Assembly: GCA_033557465.1 (NCBI GenBank)
Contig: CM066037.1
Coordinates: 205,777,156-205,841,155 of the forward strand
Origin: Ichthyophis bannanicus
Taxonomy: Eukaryota; Chordata; Amphibia; Gymnophiona; Ichthyophiidae
Direction of reading: 5' to 3'
DNA length: 64,000 bases
Shown in pieces: positions 30,722-41,357 of the stretch. A model generated the notes under the pieces. The model saw only the letters and a program-made list of their open reading frames with translations, was not told the DNA's origin and did no database searches. The position numbers and the translations under genes were made by a program. Positions within the stretch are counted from its first letter, which is position 1. Each line of letters opens with the position of its first letter.

Positions 30722-30985
30722 ATGCATGTTTATGTTTATTGCATTTGATAAAACCGCCTTTCTATAACAGTCAAGGTGGTGTACAATCGACAAACAGTCA
30801 AGAAAAGGCCAAGGGCCAGTGAAATAGAAAAGAAAATTTACAATTCTCTGATAGGAAAGTAGGAGAGAAAAGAGAGACGGGACAGGACATAAGAAGGTAT
30901 AGTTCTGGGAGGGAAATACAGAGGTGGGAGAAAGAAGAGGTCACACGAAAGGGGAGGGAAGGTCGAAGGCCAGGGAAAAGAGATT
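30722..30985 (-). repeat. LINE/SINE-tail repeat inside CR1-A1
   Basis: Minus-strand reading ends in CACCTTGACTGTTATAGAAA, GGCGGTTTTATCAAATGCAA and TAAACATAAACA, which is like the 3' tails of many tetrapod LINEs and SINEs. The body is purine-rich without an ORF. It replaces a piece of CR1. Confidence 0.55.
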
Positions 30986-31038
30986 TTGAAACAACACCCC
31001 TGCTTGATGTAAAGCTTTAATCTTTGCAGCTGCTCCTC

Positions 31039-31400
31039 TCAGTTTTTTTCTGTTTTCCTCTTTTTATCATAGTCTCCCTTTTGAAAGTTAAAATTTAGTA
31101 CTGTGGATTTCCTTGCCATCCTTCCTCCACTTATTAAAAGAGACACAATTATGCTATGATCACTATTGCCAAGTGGCCCCAATACCCTTATCTCTTGCAC
31201 CAGATCTTGTGTTCTACTAAGGTCTAAGTCCAAGATGGCTTCCCCTTTTGTCTGTTCATGAACCAGCTGCTCCAAGAAGCAATCATTTATTTCATCTAGG
31301 AACTTTATCTCCCTAGCATGTCTTGCTGTAACACTGACCCATTCAATACTGGGGGTAATTGAAATCACCCATTATTATTACTGTGCTGTAAATATTGTTA
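31039..31400 (-). pseudogene. CR1-A1 endonuclease C-terminal fragment
   Basis: The frame reads LDEINDCFLEQLVHEQTKGE, LDLDLSRTQDLVQEI, LGPLGNSDHSIIV and a basic linker GDYDKKRKTEK. NSDH is the last conserved endonuclease motif. The upstream endonuclease (31400-31900) is present but in broken frames. Confidence 0.75.
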
Positions 31401-31913
31401 GCTTCCCTGATTCTTTCAGCATTTCATCATCCATTTGTTTATTCTGGTCAGGCGGTCAGTAGTATTACCCTCACTGCCATTGCCTTCCCCTTCCCCTTTT
31501 AATATGGAATTTCAATTCATAGATTCTACGGTGTATTTTGTTTCCTGCAAAACTTTAATCCCGTGTGACTCAATGCCCTCTCTAACATAAAACACTTCCC
31601 CTCCAACAATTTGATCTACTCTATCATTGCGATATAATTTGTACCCAGGTATCACAGTGTCCCACTGGTTTTCCTCCTTCCACTATGTCTCTGAGATACC
31701 AGTCGTATTTAACTTCTCATTTAGTGATATATATTCTAAGTCTCCCATCTTATTTTTTAGACTTCAAGCATTTGCATGCATATTAATTTGGTTACCGGTA
31801 GGTAGGGGTCATTTGGAATCCATAAGTTCTGTCTGCTCTGTACTTAAGGGCATTTGGTTTACTTTTGTCTTTATTGGAACCTCTCTGTTGATGTGACCTA
31901 ACTTCAGTCTTTG

Positions 31914-32163
31914 CTAGTATCCTTCAAGGTCATTGGTACGGACATGTACCAAGACAGCAGATTCCTCCCCAGCACTATCTAAGACCTTGTCTAGGTGGCG
32001 CATGAGGTCCGCTACCTTCGTACCAGGCAGGCATGTTACCAGGCGATCCTCACATCCACTGTCAGCCACCCAGCTATCTACATGCCTAATGATTGAATCA
32101 CCAACTATAACGGCTGTCCTGAGAGCAAAGAGCTCCTTGCACCTAGTGCATACGTAAGACCCC
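31914..32163 (-). pseudogene. CR1-A1 ORF1 esterase-like domain remnant
   Basis: Minus-strand reading of 83 codons without a stop gives YVCTRCKELFALRTAV, then VGDSIIRHVDSW, CEDRLVTCLPGTKVADLMRH and VLVHVRTND. GDS and V-x-TND are blocks I and III of the SGNH/GDSL hydrolase fold known from ORF1 of some CR1 elements. A C-x2-C just before belongs to the zinc-finger that precedes it. The reading stops at 31914, before the catalytic D-x-x-H block. Confidence 0.75.
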
Positions 32164-32228
32164 TCACCAACTGCATCTTAGTTTTAAGGTTGTGTTAATG
32201 TATTTAATTTGTGTACTTACTTAGATTT

Positions 32229-32443
32229 CCTGGAGATGCTTATACTAATATAGCTATATCTAATACGTTTAATGCATTTGTTCACCTCAAGTTTTATTAT
32301 TCTCAGGTGCTTAATGTATATTTGATGAGGATAAACCTGGAGATGATCATACTAATATGGCTATATCTAATACGTTTAATGCATTTGTTCACCTCAAGTT
32401 TTATTATTCTCAGGTGCTTAATGTATATTTGATGAGGATAAAC
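32229..32443. repeat. 107-bp tandem duplication in the CR1-A1 5' UTR
   Basis: CCTGGAGATG at 32229 and 32336 begins two nearly identical 107-bp units (TATCTAATACGTTTAATGCA, TTGATGAGGATAAAC). The related CR1 5' region near 54740-54960 has a single unit. Differences between the units are few. Confidence 0.8.
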
Positions 32444-32454
32444 AGCTGCACCTG

Positions 32455-33730
32455 AGAGTGAATATGGGCACCTCAGGTCACTGTCACTGCAGAAACACAG
32501 GATGTCAATCTGCGCAAACAACTTTTTCATATCTTCTTGGCGAGTCTGAAAGACTGAAATTTTCATACTTGGCGACACCAACCCCAATCAGCTTTTGTTT
32601 TTGACAAACTTAAATCCCTCACCAGATCATTTAACACTAGAAGCCCCAAAAGGAATTTTACCTAGAAACCCCAAAGTGCGTCAGTTGACGCATTATCACG
32701 ACGACTGCGTTTAGCATGAAATGCAGATGTGAATTAATGTGAAGTTACTTATTTGTTAATTACGTGCAGTATGTGACGTCATTACATGACATCATCGTGT
32801 GTTTATTGTTTGTAATGTCGGAGTAAAACTGTAAACAGTGATTGAGATGCGCCACCTAGTGGGAACATGAATTTATACCTAGAAGCCCCAAAGTACGTCA
32901 GTTGACGCATCCAAGACAATTGAGTGCGTCAGTTGATGTACTTTGGGGCTTCTAGGTATAAATTCATTTTCCCGCTAGGTGGTGCATCTGTCATTAATTT
33001 TTGATGCACATATTTGAATATCTTGACCTTGCTAACAAAGTCACGGAACATGACTGACATGGTTCTAGCAGTGGCGCTGGTATACAACTTCGAAGATGCA
33101 TTTACATCAATTGTGCATCAATTGACACACTTTGGGGCTTCTAGTGTTAATTCTGACTGTGTTATCAGATGGGGCACGACGGACATAAACGGTTCAAAAT
33201 CTGGATCCATGTCATTTCCATGTCTGGCCCATGTATTATGGCATCTTTGTCTGCCTTATCTAGGCTCCATATCTCTGCTGGCTTCAGTATTGACATACTG
33301 TCATGTGGCATTGGTCTCATGGCTGAAGGCAGATTGGGATATTCAATAGATTTCTTATTTTTAGCAGAGAAGTTAAATACATTGATCAGAAAATAGTAAC
33401 AGTCCATCACGTGATCCTTCTGTTCTCACCATATCATCAGGCATTGACTTCTGAGTACCTCTGAGCCAAGCTCTGAGATGGAACAGCACGTGTTGCACAT
33501 GAAATATGAGGAGCCCAGGATTTGTCTTTATCGCCAACTTTACAACCGAAGTAGAACTCATACGCTTTCTTAATAAGTGCAGCCATCCTGCATCTTTGTG
33601 GTTTAAGCATATACTCACCACAAATGTAACAGAATGTATTGCGGCTGTTGCGACATTGACAAGACATTTCTGCTGTAAGAAATCGACATTTAGACAAGAA
33701 GCTTACATGTAAATGGTATTTAGTACACAA
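32455..33730 (-). pseudogene. Pseudogene of a conserved uncharacterised metazoan protein family
   Basis: Minus-strand pieces in three frames line up in one order. They are CRNSRNTFCYICGEY and FGCKVGDKDKSWAPHISC (33730-33480), LRAWLRGTQKSMP (about 33480), YPNLPSAMRPMPH (about 33320), then HLITQSELN | DLVRDLSLSKTKAD across the MITE, and ISVFQTRQEDMKKLFAQ with DILCFCSD (32587-32480). From memory this matches a multi-copy family of unnamed proteins reported in many invertebrate genomes, with an N-terminal Cys cluster that may bind zinc. I know no function. At least two frameshifts and the MITE disable it. No intron boundary is visible in this part. Confidence 0.65.
32635..33146. mobile_element. 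piggyBac-type MITE, 512 bp
   Basis: The ends CACTAGAAGCCCCAAA and its complement TTTGGGGCTTCTAGTG are flanked by TTAA on both sides (32631-32634 and 33147-33150). The interior holds a second inverted repeat with arms of about 65 bp at roughly 32848-32912 and 32925-32990, which again contains the CTAGAAGCCCCAAAG motif and a GTCAGTTGACGCA motif. No ORF is present. It lies in the pseudogene at 32455-33730. Confidence 0.88.
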
Positions 33731-34079
33731 ACTGATATCAACGTCATGCGTAGCATCTGTTTATGAAAGCTGCTTTTATAGCCTGTAGTGCCAGCATTCA
33801 TCCTGACTAAGCATGTCCATCTATTCCTGAACAGTAGCATTTCCATTGCACATTGTAAGTCTGCACTGAGGGCATGCCCAGGCATGCCTTGACTAAACAA
33901 AACAACTTACTTTCTAAGCAACATACACTTAAAATATGCAAGGAAATCACAAAAATAGGCAATTGTAAAAAAATGGTGCATTATAGGAAAATTTCAAGTT
34001 GATTTTCATGATCAGCAAACCAAAATCCATAAGATACCCAAAAGTGTTCAGGAAGGAAAATGTTCATTGTCCAGTGAAA
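33731..34079. other. Unassigned stretch
   Basis: AT-rich DNA without a convincing ORF or repeat boundary. Confidence 0.4.
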
Positions 34080-34937
34080 TTGGCATTACGGTGACCACCC
34101 TCCATTCTTCAGGTTCTACAGATTATTTTCAATCACAGTTCACAGATTACTTATAGTACGTCTGCATCTCATATTTCAGTTCTTTTAGCACCCTAGGATG
34201 TGTACCATCCTGCTCAGGTGATTTGCTGCTCTTTAGTTTATCAAGTAACTGTATTACATCTTCCTGTTTTATGGTGATTTGTTTCAATTCCACCAAAACA
34301 TCACCTTTAAATACCATTTCAGGCATGGTTAACTTTCTACATGTTCTTCATTAAAGACCGAAGCAAAGAATTCATTCAGTCTCTCCACAGTGCCTCTATT
34401 TACCCATGTCATCTAATGCTCCAACTGACTCTGTCATGAATGTACTTGAAACATTTTTTGTTATATGTTTTTGTTTCTATGGCAAGTCTTTTTTCAAATT
34501 CTCTTTGCCTGCCTTTTGAGTGCCTTGCATCTAATTTTCCAGTGGTTATGTTGTTTCCAGTTTTCATCATTTGTCTCTTTTTTCCATGTCAAGAAAGATA
34601 CTTTTTTTTTAGCAACAACAGCCTCTCAGATCTCACCTTCAGGCTATACTGGCCTTCCTTCAACTTTTCTGGTCTGGGATGCTAAGTTTAGTATTTTTAA
34701 ACAATGCCCATGCTTGATGTAAACCTTTAACCTTTGCAGTTGCTCCTTTTAGTTTTTTCTTGACCATTTTCTTCATTTTATCATAGTCTCCCTATTGAAA
34801 GTTAAATGCTAGTGCCATGGATTTCCTTGCTGTCTTCTCTCCATTTATTAAATCAATGTTATCGTGTTATGATCATTATTGCCAGGTGGCCCCAACACCA
34901 TTATTTCCTGATCATATCTCCAGTCTAGTCCCGGACC

Positions 34938-35050
34938 TCTGGGTTGTCCACCTTATTCAGCAGCTTGGAGACTGAGGAACCTCCTTCTTTAATGATGTCA
35001 CCAGTATATCCTCCCGGGAGCCGCCTCTATTCGCCAGTTACCTCAGTCTC
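34938..35050 (+). repeat. DIRS C1 left inverted terminal repeat
   Basis: GGGTTGTCCACCTTATTCAG to CTCTATTCGCCAG matches the reverse complement of about 46350-46455 almost base for base. The first 30 bp of the element (34908-34937) recur complemented in the internal region at 45937-45970. Confidence 0.82.
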
Positions 35051-37610
35051 CAAGCAGCTGAAGGGACGGTGAGCCTGGGAGGTCCGGGCTCACTGGAAGA
35101 ACAACTGAGTGTAGTGTTAGGAGCAGTGGAGAGAATTAAAAACAAAAATAATTATTACTGAAGGGAATCAGTCCAGCTGTCAAAGACTGTACCTTTAAGC
35201 CGTGGCAGAAGGCTCTCTCCCCCTCCTGGAGGTGCTCCCTGCGCCCGGGGGGGTTGATGGGGTTCCCTCTAACGGAGTGGAGATATTCTCCGGAGTGCTG
35301 CAGCTGGGAGACCCGATATCAGCAGAGTAGCTGCAGAGAGAGACACAGCCAGCGTTTGTACAGAGGTCTTGCCTGTCTGTACGCCTTGGCTGAGCGCGTT
35401 GCCTGTCAGGTAGTAAACGCGCGGAGATACTCGGCCCTCTGTTTCCTCCCTCCCCCCCCCCCCCCACTGTGCAATCCCGAGCAGGGACCGTGGTCGGTGG
35501 CAGGGGCAGACACTCAATTTGATCTGTGTCGGGGGACAGCAGACCGACTAAAGGTAAGAGGGTCCGTTGGAAGTAATTTCCCCGTCAGCGCATTTGAGCG
35601 CGAAACGGGTGGCAGGCCCGGCCGCATGGTGGCGGCGCGGGAAAACTGTGAGCAACGTCGGGCCTAGCATGGTGTGCTTGCAGGGGGACGAGGAGAGCCT
35701 CGATAGCGGCGGCATCAGTATTTTCTCGGGTTAGAGTCTCATCCGGGCTTGCTTCTTTTTTTGTTAAATTGAGTTTTCAAGGCGGGTGTTGGGCTCGCCG
35801 TCTGTGATTACCCCGAGCCTGAGTGTTCTAGAGGCGGATAGCAGTTGCAGTTTAGGGCCGGGATGCCCTCTAGACCCCAGTGTTTTGTCTGTGGGGCTAG
35901 AAGGGCCTCGGCTGCGGATTCGGGGCTGTGCAGAAGTTGTGTAAAGGAGACCTCTGTCATGGACACCGTTGAAGAGAGCAAAGAGGGGCGCATGACCTCA
36001 GAAACAAGACTGTCTGTCATTCCAGCAAACAGCATGCCTCTGGAGGATCCAGTGGAAGGTCCTTCCTCTGCGCCGGACGTCTCGCCCATGCTGCCGGCCT
36101 GGCCGAAAGGGCTGGAATCTATTTTTTCTACGGACTTCGTGGCGCTCTTGCAGCACGCAGTTGGTAGCTTCTCGCAGGGGCAGGTTAAGGAGCAATCCCA
36201 GGTACGCGGGGTGAAGAGGTCGGCGCTTTCTCAGAGTGCGGGCGAGTTGCAGGGAGGCACTAAGAAATCACGGATGAATGAGAGCCCTAAGGATCCCTCG
36301 GGTGAGTCAGAGGGGCAAATATCGGATGAGGAAAGTTGAAGTCTGGACATAGAAGAGGAGCTAGAAGAAGGTGAGCTCGCGGATAAGGAGGATCAGGCGA
36401 GAGTAGTACGGGTCTTCCGTAGGGAGGAGCTGCCAGAGCTCATTGGAGAAACGCTGATGGCGTTAAACATGCCGGTCCCGGGGTCGGGGGAAGATGAGAC
36501 TCTTGAGGACCCCTTGTTACAAGTTTTTAGGAAGAATCAAAGGGCGTTCCCGGTGCACAGGGTTTTCCAGGAGATGATTCAGGAAGAGTGGAATGTGCCA
36601 GAGGCGCCCCTTAGGGGGTCTAGAGTAATGAGTAGACTTTACCCCCTCGTGGAGCAAGATAGGGAGGTGTTTAAGCCTCCCAAAGTGGATGCGACTGTAG
36701 CGGCAGTAACAAAGAAGACCACGATCCCGGTTGAGGGCAGTACGGCCCTTAAGGACACGCAGGACAGGAAGTTGGATGTCCTTCTGAGGCAGATCTTTGA
36801 TGTGAATGCTGTGGCGCTCCAAGTGGCTATCTGCGGAGCCTGGGTGGCCAGACCTTGTTTAAGGTGGTCTCAGAGGGCCCACAATGGTCATGAGAGTGAT
36901 AAGGTCGGGGAGGCGTCCCGATTGGGGTCCGGGATGGCATACTTGGCGGATATTCATTATGATCTAATGCGAGCCCTGTCAAAGAGTATGGCGTCCGCAG
37001 TAGCAGCGAGGCGTTATTTGTGGCTTCGTAATTGGGCAGCGGACAACTCTTCTAAGTCAAGGCTAAGTAAGCTTCCCTTTAAAGGGAAGCTCTTGTTTGG
37101 TGAGGATTTGGAGAAAATAGTCAAGGACCTTGGTGAATCTAAAGGGGGAAGATTACCAGAGGACAAGCCCAAGACTGGGCGGTCGGCACCCGCGGGCAAG
37201 GGCCTGCAGCGTGATTTTCGTCATTTTCAGTTCCAAAGGTTTAATCCCAGCCAGAGAGGCAGGTTCCCAAGCAGAAATCAGGGGTTCTCCAGGACCAAGC
37301 AGGAAGTCAGTCCTCACATATGGGTGACGTCGGCGCCGACGGAGCCCTCGCGGAGCAATTTTCCCCAGCTTTCAAAGAAAGCCTTTGGGAATTGCAGCGC
37401 GCATGCGCGGTCTCCTTCCCGCCCAAGGGTGCCATCTTAGCCAGTCTTCATTTTTGCCCCGAAGCCCTACAGACGTACCCGTCGTGTCCCCGCTGAAAAA
37501 GTTGATTTTAGTGATTTATTTCTCTTTTTTCCTTCGGTTCGACGCCGGTCTTTTTCCTGCCCGGACTCGCGACGCCGTTGCGAGTCCTTCTCTTATTTTT
37601 CGGCTGCCTG

Positions 37611-39446
37611 GGCCCGGATCACGAAGAACTGATCTGTGGGGCCTGCGGCAAAATGTCCTCCAAAGCGTTAAGGAGTCGGCGGCACCAGCGGGAAAGAATC
37701 TTCGCTGACCCCGGCCGTACCCGGACCTCGTCGGAGGCCTCGGCGTCCAGAGGTTCCAGCTCTGACCATCGCCGAAGCTCCTCCGACAGGGGTTCTCCCT
37801 CCGGGGACCATCGACGGAAGGTAAAACCCACGAGGGCGGCGTCGGTGGACGCTCCTGGCTCCGCGAGGGCCAGGTCGCATAGCCCCGATAGCCGTCCCGG
37901 GTCTTTGGAGAAGGAGCACCTCCCGAAGTGACCTCGTCTGGAGTCGGAGTTGCCTGCTCGGGTAAGTCCTGTAGTCCTCCTGGACTCGCCTCCGAGAGGT
38001 CCGACGTCGGGCCCGACACCGTCGGGGCCCGAGTCGGGGGCTGCTGGGTCACATGAGGTCGGACTCAGGTTGACGGCCTTGGAGAGCAGACTATCTGCCT
38101 TCATGGACCAGCAGCGGGCACTGATCGCTAGCCTCGCTGGCGCCACTGCCCCGACCGCCGGGACGTCGACGTCTAAGTCGACCCCGGAGACCGAGCCGAT
38201 CCTCGAGTCCATGCGAACTCGAGTCGATCCTCGGTCGAGGTCACCCTCGGCCTCCCGTTCGGGACCGAGGTCGTCGACGCCGACTCCCTCGGTGTCGGGG
38301 CGGCCGACGCCTCCACCTGCCCGAGCCGACCCCACCGATTCCTCCTCGGAGTCGGCCTGGGAGTCTGAAGAGGAAGAGTCACCTGATTCGTTTCGGACTC
38401 GGTGTGTCCCCTCGGACTCACCTGAGTCCGAACCTCGGAAGCAGTCCCCTCCGGAGGATGCCCGGTTCTCGGACTTCGTCAGGGATATGGCCAAGGCTTT
38501 GGCCTTCCCTGCGGATCCCGAGGAGGAGCCTCGAGCCGAAGAGCTCGACGCCCTTCATTATGACTCTCCCACCAGGGAACACTTTACTGTACCGGTTCCT
38601 CCCATGCTGGAACGACTACTCTTCCGCATGTGGGAGAGTCCGGCCTCGTCGCCGGTATTAAGCAAGCGGGTCGATTCCATCTATCGAGTCCGCAAGAGTC
38701 CTGGCTTCCAAAAAGCACAGCTGCCGCACCATTCCATGGTAGTGGAATCGGCCATGCATAGGCTTAAGAGCCAAAAGATGCACTCCTCGGTGCCTCCTGG
38801 CAGGGAGGCCCGTAACCTGGATGGCCTTGGTAAGAAGTGTTTCCAGGGCTCTATGCTTGCTTGTCGTGTCCAGACCTACCAGCTCTACATGGGCATGTAT
38901 CTCCGAGACCTGGCTAAAGAGATAGCCGGATTCTCCGCTGGACTGTCCGAGGAACCTTTGCGGAGGTTCCTGGCCTTGATAACTGGTATTCGGGAATGCT
39001 CCAAATTCATGTCCCGAGCAGCCTATGATGGCTTTGAAGCATCGGCTCGAGTGGCTGCAGCCGGCATCAGTGCCCGCCGACAGGCTTGGCTTCAGTCGTC
39101 TGACCTTGAACCCTGGGTGCAGGACAAGTTGGTCGATGTCCCCTGCCGAGGTGAGAACCTCTTTGGCAAGCCCATGGCTGAAAAGGCTGCACAAATCGAG
39201 ACGGAGACTCTCACCAGGACTAGGCTTTCTAGGAAGACCTCCGCCCCTTCCCAGAAAAAGAAGGGCTCGGGAAAGAAGTCCTTTTACCCGAGAAAGGCGG
39301 CTGCCTATAAACACTACCCTCAATATCAGGCCTCCGCAGCTCCCCAACAGGGCCAGCAGGCCAAGGGACGGGGTAACGGGTCCCGTAGGCAGCAAGCTCC
39401 CAAGCCTGCACCACCAGCCCCTGCTCAGCAGGGTGGGGGTTTTTGA
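37611..39446 (+). pseudogene. DIRS A4 gag-like protein, start deleted, one stop
   Basis: Compared with A2 about 110 bp including the start codon and the first Cys pair are missing; the frame joins 5' UTR to CLGPDHEELICGACGKM. A TGA at 37929-37931 (likely from CGA) interrupts the Ser/Arg-rich part. The rest is open to 39446: EEESPDSFRTRCVPSDSP, FVRDMAKALAFPADPEEEP, QLPHHSMVVESAMHRLKSQ, YQLYMGMYLRDLAKE, ARRQAWLQSSDLEPW and a basic Gln-rich tail ending AQQGGGF. Confidence 0.8.
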
Positions 39447-39449
39447 CTT

Positions 39450-41357
39450 CATCAGCATAGCCTCTCCCCCTCAGCTGGCTCCTCCCAGCACCGGAGGCCG
39501 GCTGGTTCACTTCGCCCACAGGTGGTCCAACATCACTTCAGATGCCTGGGTGCTTCAAGTCGTAAGAGAAGGCTATCTTCTCCACTTCCAACAGGTCCCT
39601 CCCTCTTATTTCCCGGGAGAACCTCCACGACTCCCTCTGCACAGGGACTTACTCCTTCAGGAGTTAGCAAGTCTTCTTCAGGAACAGGCTGTGGAACCGG
39701 TGCCCACCACCTGAGAGGTCAAGGCTTTTATTCCAGGTATTTCCTAATACCAAAAAGGACAGGAGGCCTCAGACCCATCCTGGACTTGCGCAACCTCAAC
39801 AAGTTCCTCGTGCGGGAAAAGTTCAAGATGCTTACCCTTGGAATCCTTCTGCCCTACCTCCAGCAGGGAGATTGGCTATGCTCCTTGGATCTAAAGGATG
39901 CCTACATGCACATCCTCATCCACCCAAGCCACCGCCAATACCTAAGGTTTGTGGTGGCAGGAAATCATTACCAGTAGAGAGTACTGCCCTTTGGCCTATC
40001 CTCCGCACCGCGAGTCTTCACAAAATGTCTCGCGGTGGTGGCGGCCCATCTCCGGCTTCACGGCCTCTATGTCTTTCCGTACCTCGACGACTGGCTCATC
40101 AGAGCATCGTCCTCTCCGGAAGTCACCGATGCCACACACCGCACGGTGACTCTTCTGCAGTACTTGGGCTTTGTCATAAACTTCGCAAAGTCCACTTTGC
40201 TCCCCTCACAGGATCTCGAGTTCATCGGCGCAAGACTGCACACTCCTCAGGCAAGAGCCTTCCTGCCTCTCGACAGGGCTCAACGGCTCATGGACCTAGC
40301 CGGCCGTTTTCGCAGCCAGTCCCTGGTCTCAGCCAGGCGCTTCCTGAGACTACTCGGCCATATGGCTTCCACCGTCCACGTGACCCCCAATGCCCGCCTG
40401 AATATGCGGCCTGCTCAATGGTGCCTTCGCAAGCAGTGGCAACAAGCCACCGGCGGACTAGCCGACTTAGTGCGCATCTCCGGGCCGCTGGCCTCTTCTC
40501 TACAGTGGTGGCTTCATCGGCCGAACCTGGTGCTCGGAATGCCTTTTCAGTCACCTCAGCCGGCTCAAGTGCTGACGACCGATGCTTCCCTCCTGGGTTG
40601 GGGAGCACATTGCCAAGGGGCATGTACTCAAGGTCTCTGGACCGCGTGGGAGTCTGCTCAGCAGATCAACTTCCTGGAGCTCAGAGCAATCCGTCTGGCG
40701 CTCAAGGCTTTCTCCCACCTGACTTCTCACCAGTCCGTCCTTGTCCAGACGGACAATCAAGTTGCCATGTTCTACGTGAACAAACAGGGGGGCACGGGCT
40801 CCTTCCTTCGCTGCCGAGAAGCTCAGAAGCTCTGCTCTTGGGCCGTCAGTCACGGCATTCTTCTCAAGGCAGTTTATCTCCCAGGCCAAGAAAACTGCCT
40901 GGCGGACAAACTCAGCAGGATACTCCAGCCGCACGAGTGGCGTCTGGATCCCTTGGTAGTTCAGAAACTTTTTCTGAAGTGGGGACTCCCCACGATGGAT
41001 CTCTTTGCCAGTCCTCTCAACCGGCAACTTCCTCGCTTCTGCTCTCGTCAGCCACATCCCCTTCGAGTAGCGGCAGATGCTTTTCTACTCTCATGGTCGG
41101 AGAGCCTTCTGTATGCTTTTCCTCCCATCCCGCTAGTCTCTCGAACTCTTTTCAAGGTTCTCCGAGACAAGGCCTCCATGATCCTGGTGGCTCCTCGCTG
41201 GCCCAGACAGCCGTGGTTTCCACTCCTGCTGCAATTAGCGGTAGAGGATCCGTTCCCTCTGGGGTTTCAACCGGATCTCCTAACACAGGATCAGGGGTCC
41301 CTGCTACACCCCAACCTCAGATCTCTCAATCTAATGGCCTGGCTGCTGAAAGGGTAG
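39450..41357 (+). pseudogene. DIRS A4 polymerase: RT, RNase H, methylase; two lesions
   Basis: The N-terminal part (LVHFAHRWSNITSDAW, LLQELASLLQEQAVEP) reads in one frame until a one-base deletion near 39707. The next frame carries FLIPKRTGGLRPILDLRNLN, LDLKDAYMHI and a TAG at 39975-39977 in place of a Tyr codon. It is then open for 460 codons: SSAPRVFTK, YLDDWLIRA near 40078, TDASLLGWGAH, INFLELRAI, TDNQVAMFYVNKQGG, TMDLFASPLNRQLPRF and LVAPRWPRQPWFP. Only two changes separate it from an open polymerase. Confidence 0.86.

Larger units (their letters stand above)
29749..32450 (-). mobile_element. CR1 LINE, copy CR1-A1, decayed
   Basis: On the minus strand the segment runs from a 5' UTR near 32450 through an ORF1 esterase remnant (31914-32163), endonuclease (31039-31400) and RT (30170-30640) towards the 3' part near 29749, where DIRS A3 abuts. 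About 560 bp between endonuclease and RT are replaced by another repeat (30722-30985). The wording is close to the better preserved CR1 at 60867-63131. Confidence 0.82.

Noticed and set aside
36457..37440. 327-codon frame ending in SKKAFGNCSAHARSPSR as one protein
   Set aside because: The last 50 codons lie in the terminal repeat of the inserted DIRS A4; the gag continues at 42903.
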